A stretch of DNA of 64,000 bases from Rhodopseudomonas palustris. Its GTDB lineage: Bacteria; Pseudomonadota; Alphaproteobacteria; Rhizobiales; Xanthobacteraceae. Of the stretch, positions 17,782 to 26,092 are shown piece by piece. The notes under the pieces were generated by a model. The model did no database searches and was not told the origin of the DNA. It saw nothing but the letters and a program-made list of their open reading frames with translations. Each line of letters opens with the position of its first letter. The first letter of the stretch is position 1. Where the stretch lies: assembly GCF_003591005.1 (NCBI RefSeq), contig NZ_QYYD01000008.1, positions 124,001-188,000 of the forward strand. The letters are read 5' to 3'. Position numbers and translations under genes: made by a program.

Positions 17782-18543
17782 CTACCCCAGCAAGAACCCG
17801 CCATCCACCGTCACCACGCTGCCCGTCATGTACCTCGACGCGTTCGACGACAGCAGCAGGATCGCGCCGTCGAGGTCGGTTTCGTGGCCGACGCGGCGTT
17901 GCGGGATGCTCTTGATCAGCTTTTCGCCAGCGGGCGTGGCCCACAGGTCGCGGTTGATGTCGGTGTCGATGTAGCCGGGGGCGAGCGCGTTGACGCGGAT
18001 GCGCGACGACGCGAGTTCGAGCGCCAGCGCCTTGGTGGCCTGGATGATGCCGGCCTTGGAGATGGCGTAGGGCGAGACGAATTTCAGCACGCTCTGGCCG
18101 AGCACCGAGGCGATGTTGACGATGTTGCCGCCCTGCTGCCGGGCGATCATCCGCCGCGCCACTTCGGTGGCGAGGAAATATGCCCCCTTGAGATTGGCGC
18201 CGATCACCTTGTCCCAATCGGCCTCGCTGGTGTCGACCGCGAGCTTCTCGGTGGCGACGCCGGCGTTGTTGATCAGCACGGTGATCGGCCCGAGTGCGGC
18301 TTCGGCTTGGTCGAGCGCGCTCGCCATCGACGCCAGATCGGTGACGTCCATTTGCACCGCGACGGCGCGGCCGCCTTTATCTTTGATCTCCTGTTCCAGC
18401 GCCTTCAGCTTGTCGGTCTGGCGCGCGGCGAGCATCACGGCGGCGCCGCGCTCGGCGAGCACGCGGGCGAATTGCCGCCCGAGCCCCTGCGAGGCGCCGG
18501 TGACCAGAATGACTTCGTTGCTGACGTCGAACAGTGGATCCAT
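17782..18543 (-). CDS. SDR family oxidoreductase
   Basis: A 253-residue classical short-chain dehydrogenase/reductase (NAD(P)(H)-dependent). The cofactor motif TGASQGLG is at residues 15-22, NNAGVA near 91, and the catalytic Ser/Tyr/Lys as NIASVLGQ and SPYAISKAG near 142-160. The end VTVDGGFLLG is typical. The substrate is unknown; the general 3-oxoacyl-ACP/glucose dehydrogenase-like class fits. It faces away from the second SDR at 18652, sharing a short divergent region. Confidence 0.87.
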   Translation of the reverse strand: MDPLFDVSNEVILVTGASQGLGRQFARVLAERGAAVMLAARQTDKLKALEQEIKDKGGRAVAVQMDVTDLASMASALDQAEAALGPITVLINNAGVATEKLAVDTSEADWDKVIGANLKGAYFLATEVARRMIARQQGGNIVNIASVLGQSVLKFVSPYAISKAGIIQATKALALELASSRIRVNALAPGYIDTDINRDLWATPAGEKLIKSIPQRRVGHETDLDGAILLLSSNASRYMTGSVVTVDGGFLLG

Positions 18544-18651
18544 GCCGCGTTTCCCGGTGATGCGTTATGCGTTGCCCTCCCCTTACCATGCCGGACCGGG
18601 ATGGCTAGAGTGCCGGCCGCATCGACATCGCCAAGCATCCGGGAGTGAAAC

Positions 18652-19434
18652 GTGGATCTGGGAATCAAAGGCCGCCGCGCGCTGGTGTGCGCATCGAGCA
18701 AGGGACTGGGGCGCGCCTGCGCCGAGGCGCTCGCCGCCGAGGGCGTGCATGTGACGATGACGGCGCGCGGCGCCGAAGCGCTCGCGGAGGCCGCCGCCGC
18801 GCTGCGCAAGGCTTATCCGGACGTCGAGATCCTGGAAGTCGCCGGCGACATCACCACGCCGGAGGGCCGCGCCGCGGCGCTGCAGGCCTGTCCCGAGCCC
18901 GACATCCTGGTCAACAACGCCGGCGGCCCGCCGCCCGGCAATTTCCGCGATTGGACCCGCGACGACTGGATCAAGGCACTCGACGCCAACATGCTGACGC
19001 CGATCGAGCTGATCAAGGCGACCGTCGACAAGATGATCGAGCGCAAGTTCGGCCGCATCGTCAACATCACCTCGGCTGCCGTGAAGGCGCCGATCGACGT
19101 GCTCGGCCTGTCCAATGGCGCACGCACCGGCCTCACCGGCTTCGTCGCCGGCCTGTCGCGCAAGACGGTGCGGCACAATGTGACGATCAATGCGCTGCTG
19201 CCCGGCCCGTTCGACACCGACCGGCTGCGCGGCGTCTCCGCCGGTCAGGCCAAGGCGTCAGGCGTACCGGTCGAGCAGATCCTGCAGACCCGGATGAACG
19301 AGAACCCCGCCGGCCGGTTCGGCGACCCGGAGGAATTCGGCCTCGCCTGCGCGTTCCTGTGCGGCGCGCGCTCGGGCTACATCACCGGGCAGAACATCCT
19401 GCTCGACGGCGGCGCCTTCCCCGGCACGCTCTGA
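18652..19434 (+). CDS. Atypical SDR family oxidoreductase lacking YxxxK
   Basis: A 260-residue SDR-fold protein. The nucleotide motif is altered to CASSKGLGRA at 13-22, and NNAGGPPPGNF follows near residue 87. The region that normally holds Tyr-x-x-x-Lys reads GLSNGARTGLTGF, so Ser and Arg stand where Tyr and Lys are expected. NITSAAVKAP retains the usual Ser strand. The conserved end QNILLDGGAF is present. The GTG start at 18652 has GGGAG upstream. Catalysis, if any, must differ from classical SDRs; the fold assignment is secure, the reaction is not. Confidence 0.82.
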   Translation: MDLGIKGRRALVCASSKGLGRACAEALAAEGVHVTMTARGAEALAEAAAALRKAYPDVEILEVAGDITTPEGRAAALQACPEPDILVNNAGGPPPGNFRDWTRDDWIKALDANMLTPIELIKATVDKMIERKFGRIVNITSAAVKAPIDVLGLSNGARTGLTGFVAGLSRKTVRHNVTINALLPGPFDTDRLRGVSAGQAKASGVPVEQILQTRMNENPAGRFGDPEEFGLACAFLCGARSGYITGQNILLDGGAFPGTL

Positions 19435-19452
19435 GCGCGCCTGCCCGCGACG

Positions 19453-20082
19453 TCAGACCCTGGAGGCCGTCATCACGATGCGGACCAGATCGGTGGCGTT
19501 GCGGGCGCCGAGCTTCTTCATGATGTTGGCGCGGTGATACTCGATCGTGCGCGGGCTGATGCCGAGCTGACGGCCCGCCTCCTTGTTGGTGTTGCCGGAT
19601 GCAAACAGCTCCAGCACCTCGCGCTCGCGCAGCGTCAGCGGTTCCTTGCCGGGGAATTTATAGGACGGCGCCTTGGCGGTCTTCCCGGGATCGCGGCGGC
19701 GCTGGAACGCTTCGATCGCCTCCTCGACGCGGCTGACGATCTCCTTGCCGCGAAACGGCTTCTCGATGAAATCGAGCGCACCGTTTTTGATGGCGTTGAC
19801 CGCCATCGCGATGTCGCCCTTGCCGGAAATCATGAAGATCGGTGCGGGATAATCCTCTGCGTGCAGTTCCGCCAGGATATCGAGGCCGGACCGGCCGGGG
19901 ATATGCACGTCGAGCAGGATACAGGCCGGGCTGCGGCTGCGCGCGACCGCGAGAAGTGATTCGCCGTCGGCGAAACAGATCACCTCGTAGCCGGCAGCCG
20001 ACAGAACGATCGAGAGGGTTTCGCGCACGGCCGGATCGTCATCGACGACAAAAACCTCCCCTCCTGACGATGCCTCATTCAT
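19453..20082 (-). CDS. FixJ/LuxR-type response regulator
   Basis: A 209-residue two-component regulator. The receiver domain (about 8-125) has the acidic pair VVDDDPAVRE, phospho-acceptor Asp in ILLDVHIPG (about residue 57) and Lys in FIEKPF (about 107). The LuxR-type DNA-binding domain (about 145-205) reads LTLREREVLELFASG and SPRTIEYHRANIMKKLGA. Its cognate kinase is not adjacent. GGAGG lies upstream of ATG 20082. It converges with the SDR gene at 18652. Confidence 0.9.
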   Translation of the reverse strand: MNEASSGGEVFVVDDDPAVRETLSIVLSAAGYEVICFADGESLLAVARSRSPACILLDVHIPGRSGLDILAELHAEDYPAPIFMISGKGDIAMAVNAIKNGALDFIEKPFRGKEIVSRVEEAIEAFQRRRDPGKTAKAPSYKFPGKEPLTLREREVLELFASGNTNKEAGRQLGISPRTIEYHRANIMKKLGARNATDLVRIVMTASRV

Positions 20083-20676
20083 CGGTCGACCTCCAAACGG
20101 CTGCGAAAAACGCGCCTGACAACACCAGCCCTCGTATTGATAAGACTCAGCAACGACACGCTCAGAGCAACCAAATCAATTGGAACACGAACAGACAACA
20201 CCAGCGGTGCTATCTGCTTCCGCTGTTATTGCGCGGAGCGATCTTGCGTGAAAAGCAGGGAGTGGGAACTCACGGCCCGAAATCCAGAACCGCCATCGCG
20301 CGACGCACAACTCATCGATTAAGATATTCATGAACAAGCAACTCTTCTTCGCATAACACCAGGAGGCGGACTCGAGCAAGCTTAGCTGTTCGCACACGGC
20401 TGTTCCGGGTGGATAACTGGTGCGGTCGTTGCGATGGACCGACTTTGGCTGCTGCGGGGCATCGGCTGTCAGCCCGGCTACGGCTTCAATACCCGCGCCG
20501 TCACTGCAGTCGCCCCGCTCAAGACCGGAGGCCGACCGATTAGGTGGCGCATCATCGCCGGGTATTTGGCGACCACCTTCGGCCGGTCCAATCATCGAGA
20601 ACATTGTCGGCCTATTCCCCAAATCGCATACGCGAAGGTGTGCTGGCGCCATGGGCAAGTTTTCTGCCGCCAAACG
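20083..20676. other. Gene-free stretch, nothing supported
   Basis: About 590 nt between the FixJ-like gene and the PilZ gene. Composition is mixed, with a lower-GC part near 20100-20380. Open frames exist (one of 165 codons on the minus strand), but their translations show no domain, codon bias or ribosome site that I can support. It may hold decayed remnants linked to the neighbouring broken CheR gene. Confidence 0.5.
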
Positions 20677-20991
20677 TCACGTATCGCGATCGTCTCGTCC
20701 CCCAGCCCGGCCGGGCTTGCTCCTGGTGTTGAGGAAACGCACGTCGATTTCAGAGCCGTTGACGCGGATCAGTTCACAACGCCGATACGCCAGGCCGGTC
20801 GACGACAGCAGCAGGAAGAACTCCTTGAGGTTGAGCCCTTCGATGGAGCCCTCGAGTTCGAGTTCCGCCTCGTTGTTCGATACCGATTTGAGCACACAGC
20901 TCCGCCGCCACGTGCCGTCGATGCCCATGATCCAGACAGGGTAGCCACGGCCGAACACCACACGATCGGCACCGACAGTCTCCGAGGTCAA
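20677..20991 (-). CDS. PilZ domain protein
   Basis: A 104-residue protein resembling a single PilZ-type beta-barrel domain, a c-di-GMP receptor fold. Visible pieces are MGIDGTWRRSCVLKSVSNNE, then AELELEGSIEGLNLKEFFLLL and AYRRCELIRVNGSEIDVRF. The classical RxxxR and (D/N)xSxxG motifs are only partly recognisable (WRR-C, VSNNEAEL), so ligand binding is uncertain. The start is TTG at 20991 with GAGGG 7 nt upstream; ATG 20930 is an alternative. It lies 13 bp after the CheR remnant on the same strand. Confidence 0.7.
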   Translation of the reverse strand: MTSETVGADRVVFGRGYPVWIMGIDGTWRRSCVLKSVSNNEAELELEGSIEGLNLKEFFLLLSSTGLAYRRCELIRVNGSEIDVRFLNTRSKPGRAGGRDDRDT

Positions 20992-21004
20992 TCCGAGCCC
21001 TCCA

Positions 21005-21466
21005 TCACCGGCCGAAGGTACTCATCGGTTTCACCCCACCGGCACGACCGGACGCAGCGGCCGAACTCGCATTCGGCAGATCGACGCCGCGACGCGTCGG
21101 GCAGACCTTGTAGCTGTCGGGCAGGCCGACCATCGTCTGCGCTGCACCGAGCGACAGGCACCACCGGATTCGCAGACGACGCCGTCCGGCACGCATCAAT
21201 TCCGGGCGTACGCCGTCGTTGACATGATCGAACGGCGTCTTGTCGCGGAAAGCGCGGATCTCGTTGCTGATAATCGCTTCGACCACGCAATGGATCAGCG
21301 TCTCCGGGCGATCCTTTATCTTCCGGACAAGTTCGCTGATACACGGCACGCCAATCCGGCGGGCGAGCAGCAGCAGCCGGCTCTCCAGCCGAGAATACGT
21401 GTCGGCCGGCAGCATCAGGCCGGAGCGACCGTTCAGTGCTTTTTGCAGATTGTCGAGTGGGGTCAT
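21005..21466 (-). pseudogene. CheR-like methyltransferase with the catalytic core deleted
   Basis: The first ~105 residues match the N-terminal helical domain of CheR chemoreceptor methyltransferases: NGRSGLMLPADTYSRLESRL, ELVRKIKDRPETLIHCVVEA and ISNEIRAFRDKTPFDHV, ending RRRLRIRWC. Where CheR would continue with its SAM-binding GxGxxxG region, the sequence jumps to LSLGAAQTMVGLPDSYKV and RRGVDLPN. That resembles the extreme C-terminus of alphaproteobacterial CheR (LVLGAAETVVGL-type). About 130 residues are missing without a frame break, leaving 153 codons. It cannot methylate receptors. It may be a pseudogene or a repurposed helical domain. Confidence 0.65.
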
Positions 21467-22171
21467 GCGAAGCCTCGCAGGCACGGTCGCGCCCCGCGGA
21501 TGGCGGAGAAGCGGATGCGTCGGGCTGCGCTCTGCGGCTGGGCTTCGACCCCACCCTGCGGTCGCGCGGTCCGCCGGTCCGACGCGGGCGCCGGCGCGAT
21601 CTCCAAGCCCAGCCAACCGGCCGGCTCCGCGATGCACGTCGACCTGGTCAACCTCAAAGCGCCTTTCTCGACTGTCCGGCTGCGGCCGGATGACCGCCTT
21701 GATCCGAAACTCACTGACGTTCGCTGTAGCGCGGCAGACCTTCACTCTCGTTAATTTTGCGCTCGAAGCCTTACCCGCGTAGTCCAAACGAGGCCCGACG
21801 GCTAAGCCGGAGATTGTCGCCGATCGCTTTTCGGGTAAATGCTTCAATTTTCGAATATGCGATTGATCGCACGCATCGCTATGCTGCGCCAGTCGGCGTG
21901 GCCAGGCTGCAATTTTAGTTGCGAGCGGAGCGCGGGCCGCAGACGTCGCGCGACCAATGGACGACCGGCAGGCCGGGGACGTTACCGCGCAGAGAGGCCG
22001 GCGGGATGCGCAGCGAGGCGAGGCCTCGTCGCGCGCTTTCATCGGCCCGCCCCCTTTGACGCATTGCGGGCGCAGGCTCAGCATTCCGTCGCCCGAGTGA
22101 GGCTCCGCGCCTCATGCTGCGGTAGACGGCGGCTAATCAGTTCGCCGGCTATGCCACCGAGCGATCGCGGC
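21467..22171. other. Gene-free stretch, nothing supported
   Basis: About 700 nt between the CheR remnant and the phosphoketolase stop. The segment near 21715-21930 is AT-richer than its surroundings. No reading frame gave a recognisable protein, and no RNA gene or repeat was found. It may contain remnants upstream of the degenerate chemotaxis gene. Confidence 0.45.
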
Positions 22172-24526
22172 TTAGCCCTGCCAGCGCCAGTCGCGTACCT
22201 CCGGCATGTCGTCGCCGTGCTCGGCGATGTACAGCTTGTGCCGCTGCATCGTCGACCAGTAGCGCGCGGTCGCGGCTTCGACCTCACTGGCGAGGCGGGG
22301 GATCCGACGGATTGCATCCAGCGCCAGGCGGTAACGATCGAGGTCGTTCAGCACCACCATGTCGAACGGTGTTGTGGTACTGCCCTCCTCCTTGTAGCCG
22401 CGCACATGGATGTTGAAGTGATTGCGCCGGCGATAGGTCAGCCGGTGGATCAGCCACGGATAGCCGTGATAGGCGAAGATCACCGGCTTGTCGGTGGTGA
22501 ACATCTCGTCGAAGCGGCGGTCGTCGAAGCCGTGCGGGTGCTCGGAGCTCGGCTGCAGCACCATCAGGTCGACCACGTTGACGACGCGGATGCGGATGTC
22601 CGGCACGTATTGGCGCAACAGCGTGACGGCCGCCAGCGTCTCCACCGTCGGCACGTCGCCGGCGCAGGCCATCACGACATCTGGATCGCCGTCGTCATTG
22701 CTGGCCCATTCCCACACGCCGGCGCCGGCCGAGCAGTGACGGACCGCATCGTCCATGTCGAGCCACTGCCATTCCGGCTGCTTGCCGGCCACGATGACGT
22801 TGACGTAGTTGCGACTGCGCAGGCAGTGATCCGCCACCGACAGCAGCGTGTTGGCGTCCGGCGGCAGATAGACCCGGACCACGCTGGCCTTCTTGTTGAG
22901 GACGTGGTCGATGAAGCCGGGGTCCTGATGCGAGAAGCCGTTGTGATCCTGCCGCCAGACATGCGACGTCAGCAGGTAGTTCAGCGAGGCGATCGGCCGC
23001 CGCCACGGGATCGACGCGCACGCCTTCAGCCATTTGGCGTGCTGGTTGAACATCGAGTCGACGATGTGGATGAAGGCCTCGTAGCACGAGAACAGGCCGT
23101 GACGTCCGGTCAGCAGGTAGCCCTCGAGCCAGCCCTGGCACAGATGCTCGCTCAGCACCTCCATCACCCGGCCGTTCGGACCAAGCGCGACATCGACGCT
23201 TTCGATATCCGCCATCCATTCCTTATCGGTGACTTCGAGGACGCCGTCGAGCCGGTTCGAGGCGGTCTCGTCGGGCCCGAACAGCCGGAAGTTCTGGGTC
23301 TCGAGATTATCTCGCATCACGTCGCGCAGGAAGCTGCCGAGGACGCGCGTTGCTTCCGCCTTGACGGAGCCCGGCGCCGATAGCGCGACCGCGTAGTCGC
23401 GGAAGTCCGGCATCGACAGCGGCTGCAGCAGTTCACCGCCATTGGCGTGCGGATTGGCGCCCATCCGGCGATGGCCGGTCGGCGCCAGCGCCGCAAGCTC
23501 GTCGCGGAAGCGGCCGTTCGCATCGAAGAGTTCGTCGGGCCGGTAGCTGCGAAGCCACTCCTCCAGCAGCGTGATGTGTTCGGGGGTGTTGAAATTGGCG
23601 ATCGGCACCTGATGCGCCCGCCAGGTGCCCTCCACCGGCTTGCCGTCGACCTGCTTCGGCCCGGTCCAGCCCTTCGGCGTCCGCATGATGATCATCGGCC
23701 AGCGCGGCCGCGCGGTGACGCCTTCATGCCTCGCCGCCGCATGGATCGCGCGGATATCGGTCAACGACTTCTCCAGCGCCGCGGCGAGCGAATGATGCAC
23801 GATCGCCGGATCGTCGCCCTCGACGACGATCGGCTCGTAGCCGTAGCCGCGCATCAGATCGGTCAATTCCTGCCGGCTGATCCGCGCCAGCACCGTCGGG
23901 TTGGCGATCTTGAAGCCGTTGAGATGCAGGATCGGCAGCACGGCGCCGTCGCGCGCCGGATTGAGGAATTTGTTGGAGTGCCAGCTCGTCGCCAGCGCGC
24001 CGGTCTCGGCCTCGCCGTCTCCGACCACGCAGGCGACGATCAGATCCGGATTGTCGAACGCCGCCCCATAGGCATGCGCCAGCGAGTAGCCGAGCTCACC
24101 GCCCTCGTGGATCGAGCCGGGAGTTTCCGGAGACACATGGCTCGGCACCCCGCCCGGCCACGAGAACTGCCGAAACAGCCGCTGTAGACCATTGCTGTTG
24201 CGCTCGATCGCCGGATAGCGCTCGGTATAGGAGCCTTCGAGATAGGAATTCGCCACCAGCCCGGGACCGCCATGGCCGGGACCGATGATATAGATCATAT
24301 CAAGATTGTGCGCGGTGATCATCCGGTTGAGATGCACATAAAGCAGGTTCAGTCCCGGTGTCGTGCCCCAATGGCCGAGCAGCCGCGGCTTGAGATGCTC
24401 GAGCCGCAGCGGCTCCTGCAGAAGCGGGTTGTCCTGCAGATAGATCTGCCCGACCGACAAGTAGTTCGCGGCCCGCCAATAGGCGTCCATCTTCTGCATC
24501 AACTCGTTTGACAACACGTCCGACAT
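22172..24526 (-). CDS. Phosphoketolase (xylulose-5-phosphate/fructose-6-phosphate)
   Basis: A 784-residue thiamine-diphosphate enzyme. It cleaves xylulose 5-phosphate or fructose 6-phosphate with phosphate to acetyl phosphate plus a triose or tetrose phosphate. Both XFP signatures are visible: [14 protein letters not shown] near residue 137, and [19 protein letters not shown], then [32 protein letters not shown] near 47-64 is the N-terminal family block. Length matches the family. ATG 24526 has GGAG 7 nt upstream. The region upstream holds TTG-N8-CAA boxes, suggesting low-oxygen control. No acetate kinase or phosphotransacetylase is adjacent. Confidence 0.93.
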   Translation of the reverse strand: MSDVLSNELMQKMDAYWRAANYLSVGQIYLQDNPLLQEPLRLEHLKPRLLGHWGTTPGLNLLYVHLNRMITAHNLDMIYIIGPGHGGPGLVANSYLEGSYTERYPAIERNSNGLQRLFRQFSWPGGVPSHVSPETPGSIHEGGELGYSLAHAYGAAFDNPDLIVACVVGDGEAETGALATSWHSNKFLNPARDGAVLPILHLNGFKIANPTVLARISRQELTDLMRGYGYEPIVVEGDDPAIVHHSLAAALEKSLTDIRAIHAAARHEGVTARPRWPMIIMRTPKGWTGPKQVDGKPVEGTWRAHQVPIANFNTPEHITLLEEWLRSYRPDELFDANGRFRDELAALAPTGHRRMGANPHANGGELLQPLSMPDFRDYAVALSAPGSVKAEATRVLGSFLRDVMRDNLETQNFRLFGPDETASNRLDGVLEVTDKEWMADIESVDVALGPNGRVMEVLSEHLCQGWLEGYLLTGRHGLFSCYEAFIHIVDSMFNQHAKWLKACASIPWRRPIASLNYLLTSHVWRQDHNGFSHQDPGFIDHVLNKKASVVRVYLPPDANTLLSVADHCLRSRNYVNVIVAGKQPEWQWLDMDDAVRHCSAGAGVWEWASNDDGDPDVVMACAGDVPTVETLAAVTLLRQYVPDIRIRVVNVVDLMVLQPSSEHPHGFDDRRFDEMFTTDKPVIFAYHGYPWLIHRLTYRRRNHFNIHVRGYKEEGSTTTPFDMVVLNDLDRYRLALDAIRRIPRLASEVEAATARYWSTMQRHKLYIAEHGDDMPEVRDWRWQG

Positions 24527-24740
24527 CGCTTTCTCCGCCTCTGCATTCCACCGCGCCGGCGCACGGAGCGCCGCCGACCTTCCGCTGGTCGAGCCACTAC
24601 GTCCGAGTTCGCGACGGCAAGTGTCAGCAGGAGGTGACATTGCCGCATGCGAACGGAACGCATTGCAAGGCCCGGACCATCCCGGAGATGGTCGACGAGG
24701 GAATTGTTGAGATTACGGCGATGAAACCATGATGACAGGT

Positions 24741-24754
24741 TTGACGCAGATCAA
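24741..24754. promoter_or_regulatory. FixK/FnrL-type box
   Basis: TTGACGCAGATCAA fits TTGAC/T-N4-(A/G)TCAA. It lies 32 nt from a second box and 214 nt upstream of the phosphoketolase start, so it could serve the leftward gene. Confidence 0.65.
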
Positions 24755-24772
24755 CCACGGCGTCGCATTCCG

Positions 24773-24786
24773 TTGATTGGGATCAA
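24773..24786. promoter_or_regulatory. FixK/FnrL-type box, perfect palindrome
   Basis: TTGATTGGGATCAA is an exact TTGAT-N4-ATCAA site. It ends 64 nt before the BON gene start, a fitting distance for class II activation. Confidence 0.8.
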
Positions 24787-24850
24787 TGTGTTTGACCTTC
24801 AACCACGGAAGATGCCGCGCGTTCGCGCAGCGGAACTTCAGAGGCCAAGC

Positions 24851-25501
24851 ATGTCTGAGTCCCAGCTCCGTCAAAGCATCCTTGACGAGTTCGAGTTCGA
24901 TCCCAGCTTCAACAGCGGACATATCAACGTCGCTGTCGAACGCGACGTCGTGATCCTCACCGGTTACGTGATCAGTTATGCCGAGAAGCTTGCGGCGATC
25001 GCGGCGACACGCCGCGTCAAGGGCGTGCACGCGATTTCGGAGCACATCGAGGTTCGCTATCCTTTCACCAAGACGGCGGACGATCGCATCGCGCAGCGCG
25101 CGGTCGATATTCTCGACTGGAATGTGCTGGTGCCGGCCAGCTCGATCGACGTCCAGGTGGAGGATGGCTGGCTGACGCTGAGCGGCCGGGTCGATTGGCA
25201 CTACGAACGTGCCGCGGCCGAGGATGATGTCCGCAAGCTCGTCGGCGTCGTCGGCGTCACCAACAACATCGTCATCAACAACCCGATCGACGATCATACG
25301 CAGATCAGGGCCTGTCTGGAATCCGCGCTCGAACGTCACGCCGAAATCGCCTCGAAGGGCATTCGCGTCACGGTGAAGAACGGCAACATGGTCGTGCTTG
25401 AAGGCAGCGTCGAGACCTGGGACGAACGCCGCGCCGCCCAGAATGCGGCCTGGTCGACCCCTGGCGTGGCGGCGGTCGACGATCGGCTGATGATCAGCTG
25501 A
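24851..25501 (+). CDS. Triple BON-domain protein
   Basis: A 216-residue protein made of three consecutive BON (OsmY-like, phospholipid-binding) domains, about residues 5-70, 78-145 and 152-215. Each has the pattern of a short helix, V-x-V-x-x-G-x-V-x-L-x-G and a helix: VERDVVILTGYVISYAEK, VEDGWLTLSGRVDWHYER and VKNGNMVVLEGSVETWDER. No signal peptide is seen, unlike OsmY, so it may be cytoplasmic. GAGG lies 6 nt before ATG 24851. A perfect FNR-type box upstream suggests induction at low oxygen, together with the divergent phosphoketolase. Confidence 0.87.
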   Translation: MSESQLRQSILDEFEFDPSFNSGHINVAVERDVVILTGYVISYAEKLAAIAATRRVKGVHAISEHIEVRYPFTKTADDRIAQRAVDILDWNVLVPASSIDVQVEDGWLTLSGRVDWHYERAAAEDDVRKLVGVVGVTNNIVINNPIDDHTQIRACLESALERHAEIASKGIRVTVKNGNMVVLEGSVETWDERRAAQNAAWSTPGVAAVDDRLMIS

Positions 25502-25574
25502 TCGTCGGCACACTTTTAGGCCTCGACATCCGCTTGCGTCATTACGAACCAACGGGTCGGCGCTCTATTTAAAC

Positions 25575-26090
25575 CCCGGCGTCTCCCCGTCATTGCGAGG
25601 AGCGAAGCGACGAAGCAATCCAGCGCAGTGCTCGGCGCTGTGGATTGCTTCGCTGCGCTCGCAATGACGGGGAGAGGCTTTCGCTTTGGAAGATCGGACC
25701 AATCGCCTGACGTGAATTGATCGCCTGACGTGAGGTGATTGTCGGCGCCCGATTTCACCTCCGGCGTCTCCCCGTCATTGCGAGGAGCGAAGCGACGAAG
25801 CAATCCAGCGCAGTGCTCGGCGCTGGATTGCTTCGCTGCGCTCGCAATGACGGGGAGAGGCTTTCGCTTTGGAAGATCGGACCAATCGGCTGACGTGAGT
25901 TGATTGCCTGACGTGAGTTGATTGCCGGCGCCCGATTTCACCTCCGACGTCTCCCCGTCATTGCGAGGAGCACCCGGATCGGCGCTTTGCGCCGTCCGGG
26001 CACAGGCTCCGCGACGAAGCAATCCAGCTCCGGGCTCGGCGCTATGGATTGCTTCGCTGCGCTCGCAATGACGGGGGAGGTCTTACTTAC
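25575..26090. repeat. Three tandem ~184-bp units carrying a long palindrome
   Basis: Units begin at GTCTCCCCGTCATTGCGAGG, positions 25581, 25766 and 25949, so the spacing is 185 and 183 bp. Each holds an inverted repeat: CGTCATTGCGAG, AAGCAATCCA, a short centre, TGGATTGCTTCGCTGCGCTC, GCAATGACGGGG. A conserved linker (GAGGCTTTCGCTTTGGAAG, CTGACGTGA repeated) joins the units. The third unit has a 40-nt variation in its first arm. This fills the space between the BON gene and the kinase gene. Confidence 0.85.
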
Positions 26091-26092
26091 AC

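Larger units (their letters stand above)
24527..24850. promoter_or_regulatory. Divergent regulatory region of phosphoketolase and BON gene
   Basis: About 320 nt between divergent genes. It carries two FNR/FixK-type 14-mers (listed separately) in its right half. The left part has no gene I can support. Confidence 0.6.

Noticed and set aside
20176-20673. A 165-codon minus-strand frame between the FixJ-like and PilZ genes
   Set aside because: No ribosome site, no recognisable domain and mixed codon use; it may hide remnants but is not supported as a gene.
20758-20771. FixK-like TTGACGCGGATCAG
   Set aside because: It lacks the final CAA and lies inside the PilZ coding region.
25575-26090. CRISPR-like array
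   Set aside because: Units are ~184 bp with internal palindromes and the linkers are also conserved, so there are no unique spacers; no cas genes are near.
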